Assembly (NCBI RefSeq): GCF_002343915.1
Contig: NZ_NETK01000001.1
Span: 9,758,001 to 9,822,000, forward strand
Source of the DNA: Nannocystis exedens
GTDB taxonomy: Bacteria > Myxococcota_A > Polyangia > Nannocystales > Nannocystaceae
DNA: 64,000 nucleotides
Reading direction: 5' to 3'
Part shown: positions 25,583 to 33,450 of the stretch, in pieces
Position numbering within the stretch: position 1 is the first letter of the stretch
How the letters are laid out: every line of letters begins with the position of its first letter
Notes under the pieces: model-generated
Told to the model about the DNA's origin: nothing
The model's database searches: none
The model's input: the letters and a program-made list of their open reading frames with translations, nothing else
Program-made: the position numbers and the translations under genes

Positions 25583-27475
25583 TCACCGGGTCCAGAGCGG
25601 GGTGAACTGATCGATCTCGCCGACGAGCCACTTGCCGAGGACGCGGGCCTCGAGCTCGAGGAGGCGGCGATAGCTCATGCGGTAGCCGAAGCGAGGGTGG
25701 GTGGTGAGCTCGTCGGCGCGGCGCTCGTAGGCAGCGATGAGGGCGCGACGGCCGCGGTCGGTGAGCGCGACGCCGGCGCTCGAGAAGACGAAGTCGTCGC
25801 GGTCGATGCCACGGGTGGCGATCAAACGCAGGACGGCGGTGTCGACCCAGGCGGCGCGGAAGGGTTCGACGAGGTCGAGGGCCAGGGCGGGGCGCCCGGG
25901 GTGAGCGACGTGCAAGAATCCGAGCATCGGATCGAGGCCGACGCGGGCGGCCGCGGCGGTGGCGTCGCGGATCAGGAGGGCGTAGCCGAAGCTGAGCAGG
26001 GCGTTCACTCGATCCCGCGGGGGCCGACGCGAGCGGCCGCAGAAGTCGCGCTGCCACGCCGCCGGGAGGATCGCGGGGAGGGCGGCGAAATAGTGGGCCG
26101 CGGCCTCGCCCTCATGGCCGCGGAGAGCGTTGACCTCACCGGCGTGCTCGGCCCGGCGCAGGGCCTGGCGCATGTCCCGAAGGGCTTGACCGCAGCGCTT
26201 GCGCGGATCGTCGGCGGGGCGATTCGCGGTGGCGTCATGAGCCGGGGATTCGCCGCCTGCTCGGTCGGCTGCGAGCTCCTCATGAGACGGTGCGGGGTCG
26301 TCGTCGACGGCGGCCCATTCGGGCAGGTCGCCGAGCTCGTCGTCGAGCGCCTGCTCGATGCCGCGGGCGTAGCGGCGCAGCACGGTGCGTTGATTGCGGA
26401 TCTTGGCGACGACGAGCCCACGGGCGGCCGCGAGGGCGCGCGCCGGATCATCGGCGCAGCGGTACTGGGCGCGGCGGAGGGCGATGTTCTGGGTGAGCAG
26501 CGGGGCGGTGAGGCCGAGGAGCCGGCCGGCGCCGGTGTGGTGAGAGACGGGGACGCCGGAGACGAGGAGGTGCTGCAGGCACTGCTCGGTGATCTGCGAC
26601 GGGCCGTAGACGGCGACGTGGGCGATGTCCTTGAGCAGGAGCCTCGTGGGCTCCTCATCGCGGGGGCAGACGACGAGGGCGTCGCCGTCCTTGCGCACGA
26701 GGGTGCCGGGGCGCGTGATGTGGACGACGGCGCGGTCGTCCCGGCCGGGGAGGATTCGCCGGACCTCCCGGTCGCGGAGCGCGAGCTCCTCGGCCTGGAG
26801 GGCGTGATGCTCGTCCGGCAGGCAGACGCCGTGCAGCGAGCACCCGAGGCACTTGGGGCTGTCGACGAGCGGCTCGGGCGGGAGCGTCTGGAGCCGCAGG
26901 CGACGCGCTTCGTGGACGACCTCGCGGAGGAACCGCTCGAGGTCGTCGGACCAGGTGATGATGGTGTGGGTGCCGTCTTTGCGGTAGAAGAGGCGACCCT
27001 CGCTGCAGGGGAGGCCGGCGTCGCGCAGGAGGGCCATGTAGAGCCCGAGCTGGGCGACGTCGGGGGGCCAGGCGCGGTAAGGGAGCTCGTGGTCGTTCCA
27101 GCGGTGCCGATCGCTCCGCGGGGCGGCGCCGCGCTTGGCCTCGACTGCGACGACCTCGTCACCAGCCAGCTCGACGAGATCGAGGCGGCCGTGGACGCCC
27201 CAGGCGGGCGAGGCGAACTCCATGCTACGCGGGATCTGGGCGTCCCACGGGAGCGCTTCAAGGGTCTCGGGTTCGGGGGTCGACGCGGCCGGGTCGACGG
27301 CGCGGCGCTTGACCTTGCCGCGGCGGGCGGCCCGCTCGTGTTGGCCGCTCCCCTCGATGGTGTCGGCCGATTCCACGAAGATGCCCTGGACGTGCTCGAG
27401 GTGGAACAGGCGCGGGCAATAGACGAGCTCATTGCACATACGGACGGGGATGGTCTCTTGGTCGGGTTCGATCAT
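25583..27475 (-). CDS. cas4-cas1: Cas4-Cas1 fusion, spacer integrase with PAM-processing nuclease
   Basis: 630 residues. The Cas4 part (about 1-240) has N-terminal Cys14 and Cys20 (MCNELVYCPRLFH), the RecB-type nuclease core (GRLDLVELAGDEVVAVEAKR) and the C-terminal iron-sulphur Cys set (CLGCSLHGVC). The Cas1 part (about 255-630) has all the usual catalytic surroundings: NALRGHEGEAAAHYFAA, LGFLHVAHPGRPALALDLVE and FRAAWVDTAV. This fusion is characteristic of type I-G (formerly I-U) systems such as that of Geobacter sulfurreducens. It lies between the unknown gene at 27646 and cas2 in the operon; about 170 bases upstream are non-coding. Confidence 0.95.
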   Translation of the reverse strand: MIEPDQETIPVRMCNELVYCPRLFHLEHVQGIFVESADTIEGSGQHERAARRGKVKRRAVDPAASTPEPETLEALPWDAQIPRSMEFASPAWGVHGRLDLVELAGDEVVAVEAKRGAAPRSDRHRWNDHELPYRAWPPDVAQLGLYMALLRDAGLPCSEGRLFYRKDGTHTIITWSDDLERFLREVVHEARRLRLQTLPPEPLVDSPKCLGCSLHGVCLPDEHHALQAEELALRDREVRRILPGRDDRAVVHITRPGTLVRKDGDALVVCPRDEEPTRLLLKDIAHVAVYGPSQITEQCLQHLLVSGVPVSHHTGAGRLLGLTAPLLTQNIALRRAQYRCADDPARALAAARGLVVAKIRNQRTVLRRYARGIEQALDDELGDLPEWAAVDDDPAPSHEELAADRAGGESPAHDATANRPADDPRKRCGQALRDMRQALRRAEHAGEVNALRGHEGEAAAHYFAALPAILPAAWQRDFCGRSRRPPRDRVNALLSFGYALLIRDATAAAARVGLDPMLGFLHVAHPGRPALALDLVEPFRAAWVDTAVLRLIATRGIDRDDFVFSSAGVALTDRGRRALIAAYERRADELTTHPRFGYRMSYRRLLELEARVLGKWLVGEIDQFTPLWTR

Positions 27476-27645
27476 GCTGACGTGTAGTCGCGCGAACGAG
27501 CTCGATCGAGCATGGCCTCCGCGTGCTTGATCTCGGCGAGAGCAACGGCGACGCGCTTCCTAGTTCCGGGCACGCGAAGACGACCGGTTCGGGCTGCGAA
27601 CGGTCGTCTCCGGCTCCGAGCAGGGATGGGGCTGCGAGTCTCGAT

Positions 27646-28458
27646 TCAGGTCGGCGGCGGGGGCGCGAGGAGGATGGCGCGGGCGACGACGCGGTCCCCC
27701 TCCCAAGCGAGGTTCGTGACGTGGAACGGGAAGGCGCTGCCGTGGTGGCGCTTCGTTAGCGCCTGCAGATATTCGGACACGCCGGTGGCGCTGGCGCCGT
27801 CGAGGACGACCTCGCCGAGCTCCGCCGGGAACTTGCCGCTGGCGGGTGCGAGCGGGATGGGCCTCGGCCGGTGCTGGCCAGGGCCGGTCTGCTTGGCGAG
27901 CTCCTTCAGCGTCTTGATTGCGTCCTGGTGGCGGGCGAACAGGACGGCGAGCACTTCGGGTAATGGGGGGCGCTCGGCGTGGCGGGGCCCGGGTGCGGAG
28001 ACGGGGGGAGGCGTGCCCGGGATGGGCGGAGGCGAGGGCGGAGGCAGGGAAGGCGGCGCGGGGTATCGCTGCCGCAAGGAGCGGAGCTGGGCCTCGAGGG
28101 TGGCGGAAGGCCGGGCGTCGCGCGCGGGGGGGCGCCCACGATCGGGCTGTTGCCGATTGCGAGGTTCGGCCTCCTGGACGCGAGCGAGGCGTCGGGTCCA
28201 GGCGAGCCACAGCTCGAGCTTGCCGGGGTCCAGACGCGTGGGGCGTGCCAGTAGTTGTTCGTACCAGCCGCGGACGTCGTGCAGGGCGCTGACCTCGTCG
28301 GGACGTCCCGTCATTCGGGCGAGCAATTCGAAGGCCGCTACGGGGTCGCGGGTGCGGCGGAGACACATCAGGGCGTTCGACAGGAATCGATGGTGGTTCT
28401 TGGTGGTGAACGGCTCGGCACGTCGCGCGAGCTCACCAAATTCCGCGGAGGTCAGCAT
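27646..28458 (-). CDS. Unknown cas-operon protein, 270 aa
   Basis: The start ATG lies one base after the stop of the Cas7-type gene at 28460, so it is part of the effector operon. It has three parts: a helical N-terminus (about 1-105: RFLSNALMCLRRTRDPVAAF, LELWLAWTRRLARVQEAEPR), a long Pro-rich linker (about 125-165), and a C-terminal domain (about 170-270: LPEVLAVLFARHQDAIKTLK, EVVLDGASATGVSEYLQALT, FHVTNLAWEGDRVVARAILL). No known cas family is recognised. It may be a subunit or regulator of the type III-D-like complex (III-D loci carry variable proteins such as Csx19), but this is inference. Confidence 0.6.
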   Translation of the reverse strand: MLTSAEFGELARRAEPFTTKNHHRFLSNALMCLRRTRDPVAAFELLARMTGRPDEVSALHDVRGWYEQLLARPTRLDPGKLELWLAWTRRLARVQEAEPRNRQQPDRGRPPARDARPSATLEAQLRSLRQRYPAPPSLPPPSPPPIPGTPPPVSAPGPRHAERPPLPEVLAVLFARHQDAIKTLKELAKQTGPGQHRPRPIPLAPASGKFPAELGEVVLDGASATGVSEYLQALTKRHHGSAFPFHVTNLAWEGDRVVARAILLAPPPPT

Positions 28459-28459
28459 G

Positions 28460-29476
28460 TCAGCAGTCCTCCCCGTGAAGTGCGACGAGGCGCGCGAGGT
28501 TCGCCGCGTGACATGCCGGACTCCGCGCGAAGGCGTGGGCGTAGCCGTCGAGGTCGAGCGGCTCATCGTCGTGCTTTCCACGGGGCCGGTGGGTGTGCGC
28601 GGCCAGGAAGAGGCGGCCGAGGCCGTGACACTTGCCGCCGCCGAGCTTGAGGCGACTGCGCGGGGCGAGGCCGAGGGCGGCGAGGAGCCCGCCGAGCTCC
28701 GCGGCGGTGAGGTTGGTGTAGCGAAGCTCGCTGTGCAGGTGGGTGCCGGCCGGGAGGATCTCGAGGCGCTGCGGACGCTGGTCGGCGACGTGTGCGTAGT
28801 TCGAGGGCGGGGGGCGCTCGTCGCGGCCGACCGCGAATTTGCGGCCGTGCAGGCGCTGGACCTCGAGGACGTTGTCCGACTCGCGGACGCGAAGACGCCC
28901 GGCGTGATGGAGGTTGGGGGCGAACTGCTCGGGGATGGTGTGCGAGTCGAGCGTCGGCACGGCGGGGCGCGCGTCGGTGACGACGAGGCGGCTGCGCAGG
29001 TTGAGGGCGCCGAACAGAGCGCACGCGGGGCACAGCGGGCCCGGGCTCCTGCAGGTGCGCTCGAAGCCGCGGGCAGCGTCGGCGGTCAGGACGGCGTGGT
29101 TGATGCCGCGCTCGTTGAAGGTCGTGGAGCGGGTCTTGACGCGGACGTCGCGCTTCGGGGGGTCGAAGCAACTGTGCGTGACGGCCTCGAATCGGGCGCG
29201 CAGGACGCCTTTGAGGCTGGAGCCCGGGATGCATGGGACGTCGCCGAGGCGGACGTGCTCTCGGAGGATGGCTCGTGTGTTCCGGTCGCCGACGAGGCGC
29301 TTGAAGCCGGTCCCGACGTGAATCGGCTGCTCGGCGAGCCACGTGAGCCGTAACGTGCCGGCGTGGGTGCCCTGGTGCCGTCGATCGTGCGCGGCGTAAG
29401 CCGGCCGCGGCTGCCGATCGACGCGCTCGGGGAGGGGGATGAAGGCATAGCCGGGGGCGGGGCTGGTGGGCTTCAT
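28460..29476 (-). CDS. Cas7-type RAMP protein of the type III-D-like complex (third copy)
   Basis: 338 residues. Typical type III Cas7 landmarks: GTLRLTWLAEQPIHVGTGFK, then IPGSSLKGVLRARFEA, the Cys pair of a zinc site (CPACALFGAL) and the Gly-rich loop near the end (LKLGGGKCHGLGRLFLAA). The IDR...NG strand found in the other copies is absent and replaced by RESDNVLEVQRLHGR, so it probably has a distinct place (Csm5-like cap?). It overlaps the upstream RAMP by 4 bases. These subunits form the crRNA-bound backbone. Confidence 0.8.
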   Translation of the reverse strand: MKPTSPAPGYAFIPLPERVDRQPRPAYAAHDRRHQGTHAGTLRLTWLAEQPIHVGTGFKRLVGDRNTRAILREHVRLGDVPCIPGSSLKGVLRARFEAVTHSCFDPPKRDVRVKTRSTTFNERGINHAVLTADAARGFERTCRSPGPLCPACALFGALNLRSRLVVTDARPAVPTLDSHTIPEQFAPNLHHAGRLRVRESDNVLEVQRLHGRKFAVGRDERPPPSNYAHVADQRPQRLEILPAGTHLHSELRYTNLTAAELGGLLAALGLAPRSRLKLGGGKCHGLGRLFLAAHTHRPRGKHDDEPLDLDGYAHAFARSPACHAANLARLVALHGEDC

Positions 29477-30408
29477 GCGGGCGACTCCAGGCGCGCGAGC
29501 GCGTGACGGCCGGCGTCGAGCCACGGGGTCGCGTCGGTGACGGTGAAGCGGCGATGCAGGCCGCGTGGCTCGCCGTCCGCGATCGGCAGGGCGTCCGCGG
29601 GCTCGGAGAAGAGGTCGTAGGCGCGGCGCGTCTCGGCGTCGGCGAGGTGCGCGACGCCGTGCGGGCGAGCGCCGGCCCGGGCGGGCTGCTCATGCACGAG
29701 CGTGGTGACGGCGAGGCGGACGACCCCGAGGCCGCGGCTCTTGCCGGACCCGAGCTGCGCGAAGCCGTCGTTCAGCTCGTCGAAGGCGCGGGCGAGGAGG
29801 CCGAGCTGCCAGATCTCGTAGTTCTCGAGGGCGAGGTCGCCCCAGAACGAGACGCCGGCGGGGACGAGCTCGGCGTCCCAGGGGCCGTTTTTCACCGAGC
29901 CGAGCACGCGGTCGATGGCGACGCTGTTGCGCAGCTCGGTCCGGTTGGCCTGGGTGAAGGAGTCGGCCTGCGAGATGCGAGCGGTGCCGGGCGACCAGGG
30001 GAAGAGGTCGCGGATCGAGCAGCGGCTCTTGAGGCGGGTGCTGCCGAACAGGCGCATCGTGAGCGGGTGACTGCGGTGGACCTCGGCGGTGGGCGTCGTC
30101 GGGCTACCCGCGGGCGAACGCTCGGAGGCCATGTCGAAGGGGTCGCGGTAACCGTCGACGGGCCCATGGAGGTTGACGACGGTCCTCCCGGCGAGTGACG
30201 CCTCGGCGGCGGCGCGGACGACCCCGCGCAGGCTCGACCCCGGGATGTACACGGTCGTCTCGACGCCGGCGTCCGCGTGGCGGGTGCGCACGCAGGCGAG
30301 CTGGGCGGCGGTGGGTCCGAGGCCGGAGTCGCCGGCTTTGATGAGGAGCGGCGAGACGGTGCGGAGCTCGATGCGCAGGACGGCGCGGTTGTAACTACGC
30401 TTGAACAT
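29473..30408 (-). CDS. Cas7-type RAMP protein of the type III-D-like complex (second copy)
   Basis: 311 residues, starting at ATG 30408, overlapping the previous gene's end by 14 bases. It has the IPGSSLRGVVRAAAEA motif, FGSTRLKSRCSIRDLFPW, the AIDR strand (RNSVAIDRVLGSVKNG) and the Gly-rich loop (LGSGKSRGLGVVRLAV). The loop that carries the target-cleaving Asp in Csm3 reads GLGPTAAQLACVRTR and has no Asp, so this copy is probably structural only. An additional C-terminal region of about 70 residues is of unknown role. Confidence 0.85.
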   Translation of the reverse strand: MFKRSYNRAVLRIELRTVSPLLIKAGDSGLGPTAAQLACVRTRHADAGVETTVYIPGSSLRGVVRAAAEASLAGRTVVNLHGPVDGYRDPFDMASERSPAGSPTTPTAEVHRSHPLTMRLFGSTRLKSRCSIRDLFPWSPGTARISQADSFTQANRTELRNSVAIDRVLGSVKNGPWDAELVPAGVSFWGDLALENYEIWQLGLLARAFDELNDGFAQLGSGKSRGLGVVRLAVTTLVHEQPARAGARPHGVAHLADAETRRAYDLFSEPADALPIADGEPRGLHRRFTVTDATPWLDAGRHALARLESPA

Positions 30409-31225
30409 GGGTCGGTCCCTCCTCGAGGTGCTTCGCCAGCGCCTCGCGGTACCCGGCGAAGACGCGGTCGACGTCGGTGTGTACGGTCTCGGGCTTGCCG
30501 ACGAGCAGCGCGCGAGCGTCGATGCTGCGGAGCTCGGCCCAGCGCCAGCGGACGCGCCCGAGGCCGCGCGAGCTGAAGCCCCCGAGCGCGGCGAAGCCCT
30601 CGTCGAGCTGCTCGAAGGCGACGAGCAAGAGGCCCATGAGCCAGGGCTCGGGGTTGTCGACGAAGACCTCGAGGGCGAAGCGCGTGCCCGGGGAGACGAC
30701 CTCGAAGTCGTACTTGAGGCCGTTGCGGGCGGTCCGCAGGTCGCGGTCGATGCCGACGCTATCGCGGATCTCGATCGGCGGGGGAGCGACGCGCTGATCG
30801 GCGTGGACGCGCGCGTCGGTGATGCGCACGTGGCTGGCGAGGACGCGCGACCCGAACAGGCGACACACAGGGCAGTGGCGGTCGATGCTGGCTTCGGCGT
30901 GGGCGCGCTGGTTGCTCTTGTGAAAGCCGCAGGCGCCGTCGCGATCGGACTCACGCGGGGCCTCGTGGTGCGGGTCACAGGGCCAGAGCGGGTGCGAGCG
31001 ATCGGGCAGGGCGCCGCGCAGCAGCGATTCGATGGTGGCGCGGAGGACCCCCTTGGCGCTGGCGCCCGGGATGTAGGGGAAGCCGTCGCGATCGCGCAGG
31101 ACCGGGAGGTCGGCGCCGTCGAGCTCGCCGGCGCCGCCGCTGCCGACGCGCAGGGCGGTGACGGTGACGAGCTCGCCGGTGAGGCGGAGGCGACGACGCA
31201 GGACGTGGAAGTCGGCGGCGCTCAT
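30395..31225 (-). CDS. csm3: Csm3-like Cas7 with a candidate RNA-cleaving Asp
   Basis: 276 residues. GGAGELDGADLPVLRDRDG carries Asp39 in the position of the catalytic Asp of Csm3 (a loop before IPGASAKGVLRATIE). Further marks are the Cys pair HCPVCRLFGS, the strand RDSVGIDRDLRTARNG and the Gly-rich loop GGFSSRGLGRVRW. Among the backbone proteins of this locus it is the best candidate to cut target RNA at regular intervals. It overlaps the cas11 candidate upstream by 4 bases and the next RAMP downstream by 14. Confidence 0.88.
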   Translation of the reverse strand: MSAADFHVLRRRLRLTGELVTVTALRVGSGGAGELDGADLPVLRDRDGFPYIPGASAKGVLRATIESLLRGALPDRSHPLWPCDPHHEAPRESDRDGACGFHKSNQRAHAEASIDRHCPVCRLFGSRVLASHVRITDARVHADQRVAPPPIEIRDSVGIDRDLRTARNGLKYDFEVVSPGTRFALEVFVDNPEPWLMGLLLVAFEQLDEGFAALGGFSSRGLGRVRWRWAELRSIDARALLVGKPETVHTDVDRVFAGYREALAKHLEEGPTHVQA

Positions 31226-31641
31226 CGCTGCTTCCCTCCCGTCTCACGGTTGGGGTGGCTCGGGGTCCGCGGATTGGCCTTGAGGACCGCGGCGCGATAG
31301 GTATAGGCGCGCGCCAGGTAGACGGCGTAGAGCCGCCAGGCGCCGAGCTTGAGCTCGGATTCGTCGGCGAGGCGGCGCTCTTTGAAGGCCTTGTGGATGG
31401 CCTCGATGATGGCATGCACCAACTCAGGGCCGATGTGGCGGCCCTCGCGGGCCGACTGGTAGCGAAGGTAAAGCTCGATCTCCTCGGTGCAGGTCGCCTC
31501 GTTGCAGACGGCGATCAGGTGATTGAGCTGCGACTTGAGCTCTCTCTCTCGTTCAAGCGAGTGAGGATCGCTGAAGACGCTCTCGGCGGCCAGGACGAGC
31601 GCCTGGCGGTGGGGACGGAGGTCTGCGAGGTTGGTTTGCAT
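31222..31641 (-). CDS. cas11: Cas11-like small subunit
   Basis: 139 residues, predicted all-helical: SLERERELKSQLNHLIAVCN, EEIELYLRYQSAREGRHIG, HAIIEAIHKAFKERRLADES and LGAWRLYAVYLARAYTYRA. Size, composition and position between the Cas7-Csx10 fusion and a Csm3-like gene fit the small (Csm2/Cmr5-type) subunit, which lines the belly of type III complexes. Sequence alone is not decisive, as Cas11 proteins are very variable. ATG at 31641, seven bases after the previous stop. Confidence 0.65.
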   Translation of the reverse strand: MQTNLADLRPHRQALVLAAESVFSDPHSLERERELKSQLNHLIAVCNEATCTEEIELYLRYQSAREGRHIGPELVHAIIEAIHKAFKERRLADESELKLGAWRLYAVYLARAYTYRAAVLKANPRTPSHPNRETGGKQR

Positions 31642-31648
31642 GGTGGTG

Positions 31649-33436
31649 TCAGCGGTGAACCCGGTCGAAGCAGCGGAGGGCGCCGTAGCCCTGGTGACGA
31701 CGGAGTCCGAGGCCGTCGCGCTCGATCTGGGCGAGGCGGGGCAAGAGGTCCTCGAGCCGCGCGGACTCGGGGATCTGGACGGCAAAAACGGCCCCTGCGG
31801 CGACGGCGAGCGCCGGCTGGAGGCCGTGCTCCCGCTGGTCCCAGCCGCCCTCACGCGTGAAGCGGCGGGCCTTGTAGGCGACGCGGCCCGGCAACACGCG
31901 GAGGATCGCCTGCTCGCCGTCCTCGTCGTCCGCGTCGGGGATCATGGGGGCGTGCAATGTGATGGGGATCCAGCGGGCCGCTTCGGCAGGAGAGAGGCCG
32001 GCTCGCGCGAGCCGCTCGCGCAGCGCGTGGTGGAAGTCGGCGGCGCGCTGCGCGAGCGGCGGAAGGTCGAGCGAAGGTACGACCTGGACCTCGACGCGGC
32101 CCCAGCCCTGCGCGCGGCCACGCCCAAGGGCGAGCGGGCGCGACAGGGCGAGCGCGAGCCGGTCGCGGCATTCCGCCGGGATGTTGTCGATCGAGCCCTC
32201 GAGATGGAGGCCGGGCTCGAGCAGCACCTGTGAGAACAACATCTCGCTCCGTGCCGAGCCGCGCTGCCGATCCATGGCGAGGCGGGTGATCGTGCGGGTC
32301 GGGACGGCGGACCTGTGCTCCCGCGGGCCACGGAGGGTCCTAAGGGGGGCGCGGCAGGTTTGACAGGACACGTGGGAGGTGTCGTGTACGCGGCCGGCAA
32401 CGACGGCGGACTCGGCGAGGGTGGCCGCGATCGCGTCGAGGAGGCCGTCGACGACGGGATGCGTGTTGCGTTCGAACTTGCACCCCAGGGTGGTGATGGG
32501 GAGCGGCGCGGCGTCGAGGGGGACGCTCTTCGCGTCGACAGGGTAGAGGAAGCCGAAGCGGGCGCCGTCCTCGGCGACCAGGCGCTCGAAGGCCGCGTCG
32601 GGGCGCTCGCGGGTGTGCATGCCGTCGAGCGCCTCGGCGAGGGCGAAGCCGATGGCGCCGCGCAGCGCCGAGCCGGGGATCTCGCGCCGGGTGTCGCGGA
32701 GGTTATCGTCGGCGAAGGCGACGCCGATGCACGCCGGGGAGACCAGGCGCAGGCGCAGGCGGACGCTGTCACCCTCGACGGCGACGGCCGGCGCCTCCAC
32801 CAAGGGGTCGAACCGCAGGCCACATTCGATGCGCCCGAGGCCACGGCTCCGGCCGGCGCCGATGTGGGTGGTCGCCGAGACCGCGGCGGACAGGCAAGAC
32901 TCCAGATCGGGATCGAGGAGTCGCCCGCGTGCGACGAAGACGAGCTCGACGCCCGGCGTGGGGACGCGCTGCTGGGCGAGCACGTGCTGGCGAGCGCTGC
33001 GTGCGTCTCGGCGAATGCCGACGGTGCTGCGGGTGGTCCAGGGGGGTGGAGGCGCGTCGTCGGGGAGGACGGCGTCCGTGAGAACGAGGGCGGAGAAGAA
33101 GGCGGCGCCATCCGGCAGTCGCTCCTGGTGCCCGCCGAAGAGCCGGCACGCGAGGCAGCGCGTGCCCTCCGGACCGAGCGTGCATGGCTCGGGGCGAGCG
33201 CCCGCGGGGGCGTCGGGGGAGAGGCCGGTGCCGCCGGCGCAGGCCGGACAGTCCGCCCCGCGCAGCACGGCCTCGAGGTTGCTGCGAAGCACGCCGCGGA
33301 GGGCGGTGGCAGGGATGAACGGTCGTCCGGCGGCGTCCCGGGCGGAGGCGCTGTGGTGGTCGCGCTCGACGCCGGTGATGCCGCCGAGCGCGAGGCTGCC
33401 CTGCGCGCGAATGGTGAGAGTGAAGGGGCGAGACAT
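31649..33436 (-). CDS. csx10: Cas7-Csx10 fusion, type III-D signature protein
   Basis: 595 residues. The N-terminal RAMP domain (about 1-205) has FIPATALRGVLRSNLEAV, a Cys-rich insert (CPACAGG...CLACRLFGG), RSTVGIRRDARSARQ and the Gly-rich loop GAGRSRGLGRIECGL. The second domain (about 215-580) looks like Csx10, the Cas5-like protein of type III-D: IPGSALRGAIGFALAEAL, LPITTLGCKFERNTHPVVDG, CQTCRAPLRTLRGP, a RTITRLAMDRQRGSARSEML segment and GRGRAQGWGRVEVQV. Csx10 holds the crRNA 5' handle. The N-terminal Cas7 fusion adds a further backbone unit. Start chosen at ATG 33436, 14 bases after cas10. Confidence 0.85.
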   Translation of the reverse strand: MSRPFTLTIRAQGSLALGGITGVERDHHSASARDAAGRPFIPATALRGVLRSNLEAVLRGADCPACAGGTGLSPDAPAGARPEPCTLGPEGTRCLACRLFGGHQERLPDGAAFFSALVLTDAVLPDDAPPPPWTTRSTVGIRRDARSARQHVLAQQRVPTPGVELVFVARGRLLDPDLESCLSAAVSATTHIGAGRSRGLGRIECGLRFDPLVEAPAVAVEGDSVRLRLRLVSPACIGVAFADDNLRDTRREIPGSALRGAIGFALAEALDGMHTRERPDAAFERLVAEDGARFGFLYPVDAKSVPLDAAPLPITTLGCKFERNTHPVVDGLLDAIAATLAESAVVAGRVHDTSHVSCQTCRAPLRTLRGPREHRSAVPTRTITRLAMDRQRGSARSEMLFSQVLLEPGLHLEGSIDNIPAECRDRLALALSRPLALGRGRAQGWGRVEVQVVPSLDLPPLAQRAADFHHALRERLARAGLSPAEAARWIPITLHAPMIPDADDEDGEQAILRVLPGRVAYKARRFTREGGWDQREHGLQPALAVAAGAVFAVQIPESARLEDLLPRLAQIERDGLGLRRHQGYGALRCFDRVHR

Positions 33437-33450
33437 GCGCGTGTCCTGGT

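Noticed and set aside
25577..27487. A plus-strand frame of over 600 codons antisense to cas4-cas1, and similar ones antisense to other cas genes and the kinase gene
   Set aside because: Shadow frames of high-GC codon use. The minus-strand products carry catalytic motifs; the antisense peptides have no domain.
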